From the NCBI GenBank assembly GCA_040752855.1, contig JBFMHP010000029.1:1-11447 (forward strand): a DNA stretch of 11,447 bases, written 5' to 3'. Shown one piece after another: positions 11,072 through 11,447 of the stretch. The position numbers were made by a program, and so were the translations under genes. The stretch is from JBFMHP01 sp040752855. GTDB lineage: Bacteria; Pseudomonadota; Gammaproteobacteria; RBG-16-57-12. Below the pieces are notes generated by a model that made no database searches, had not been told where the DNA came from, and was given only the letters and a program-made list of their open reading frames with translations. The first letter of the stretch is position 1, and every line of letters begins with the position of its first letter.

Positions 11072-11447
11072 ATGTTTGAAATCATCCAGAAGAATCCGCT
11101 GGGGCTGTTTTTCGCGATCGCGCTGCATCTGATCCTCGGGGCCTTCATGGTGTTCAGCTTCAATTTCGTGGAGCTGCCGCCACCGCCGCCGAAGGCCGAG
11201 GTCATGCAGGCCGTTGCGGTGGACGAGTCGCAGATCAAGCAGGAGATGGAAAAACTGCGCCGCGCCGAGCGGGAGAAGGAGCTTGAGCACGAGGCGCAGG
11301 AAAAGCTGCTGGAGCATCAGCGCAAGAAGGCCGAGGAGGCCGAGCGCAAGCGCGAGGCTGAAGAGCAACGGTTGCAGGAATTGGAACAGCAGCGCAAACA
11401 GGAGCAGGAAAAGGCGCACCAGGCCGAAGAGCAGCGGAAGAAGGCCG
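11072..11447 (+). CDS. tolA: Tol-Pal protein TolA, 5' part (runs off the right edge)
   Basis: The first 125 residues are in the window. TolA spans the periplasm from TolQR to the TolB-Pal complex. Residues 1-9 are cytoplasmic, and one membrane helix runs about 10-32, followed by Pro36-Pro40. From about residue 52 the chain is almost entirely Glu, Lys, Arg, Gln and Ala, the start of the long helical domain II typical of TolA. The C-terminal domain III, which would confirm the identity, lies outside the window; position after tolQR makes TolA by far the best call, with TonB-like proteins the alternative. The ATG is six bases after the tolR stop with no clear Shine-Dalgarno sequence. Confidence 0.93.
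   Translation, partial: MFEIIQKNPLGLFFAIALHLILGAFMVFSFNFVELPPPPPKAEVMQAVAVDESQIKQEMEKLRRAEREKELEHEAQEKLLEHQRKKAEEAERKREAEEQRLQELEQQRKQEQEKAHQAEEQRKKA

Noticed and set aside
1..11447. tRNA, rRNA, insertion sequence, phage or defence genes
   Set aside because: I saw no tRNA-like cloverleaf, no transposase or integrase motifs, no terminal inverted repeats with target duplications and no defence-system domains. Apart from two intergenic regions of 237 and 133 bases, the window is filled by recognisable genes.

Overview
The window looks like chromosome of a GC-rich gammaproteobacterium. It carries an MSHA-type (mannose-sensitive haemagglutinin) type IV pilus locus, followed by the conserved housekeeping run yebC-ruvC-ruvA-ruvB-ybgC-tolQ-tolR-tolA. 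All genes are on the + strand. I cannot name the genus. Gene identities come from reading the translations, not from a database search.

Region 1 (1-1851) is the end of a pilin operon: two class III prepilin-like minor pilins (MshD-like, MshO-like) and a PilX/MshP-like protein, joined by ATGA start/stop overlaps. The MshP-like protein has a C-terminal half of about 170 residues that the short family form lacks. Region 2 (1852-2088) is non-coding, lower in GC and full of inverted repeats. It probably ends one transcription unit and holds the leader of the next. Region 3 (2089-6479) is the pilus alignment and secretin module mshI, mshI2, mshJ, mshK, mshL, matching PilM, PilN, PilO, PilP and PilQ. 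These proteins form an inner-membrane platform and periplasmic bridge to an outer-membrane secretin. The pilus ATPase, the platform protein and the major pilin are not here; they may lie upstream of base 1, because the first gene is already inside an operon.

Region 4 (6480-6612) holds a probable rho-independent terminator for the msh genes and an extended -10 promoter for yebC. Region 5 (6613-11447) is yebC, then the Holliday-junction resolvase and branch-migration genes ruvC, ruvA and ruvB, then the acyl-CoA thioesterase ybgC and the Tol genes tolQ, tolR and tolA. tolA runs off the right edge. Junctions in this region are overlaps or gaps of 8 bases or fewer, so it reads as one long transcription unit.

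I do not see a clearly new biological system. The points most worth a second look are the enlarged MshP, the rearranged MSHA gene order with no mshQ after mshP, and the structured DNA in the two intergenic regions.
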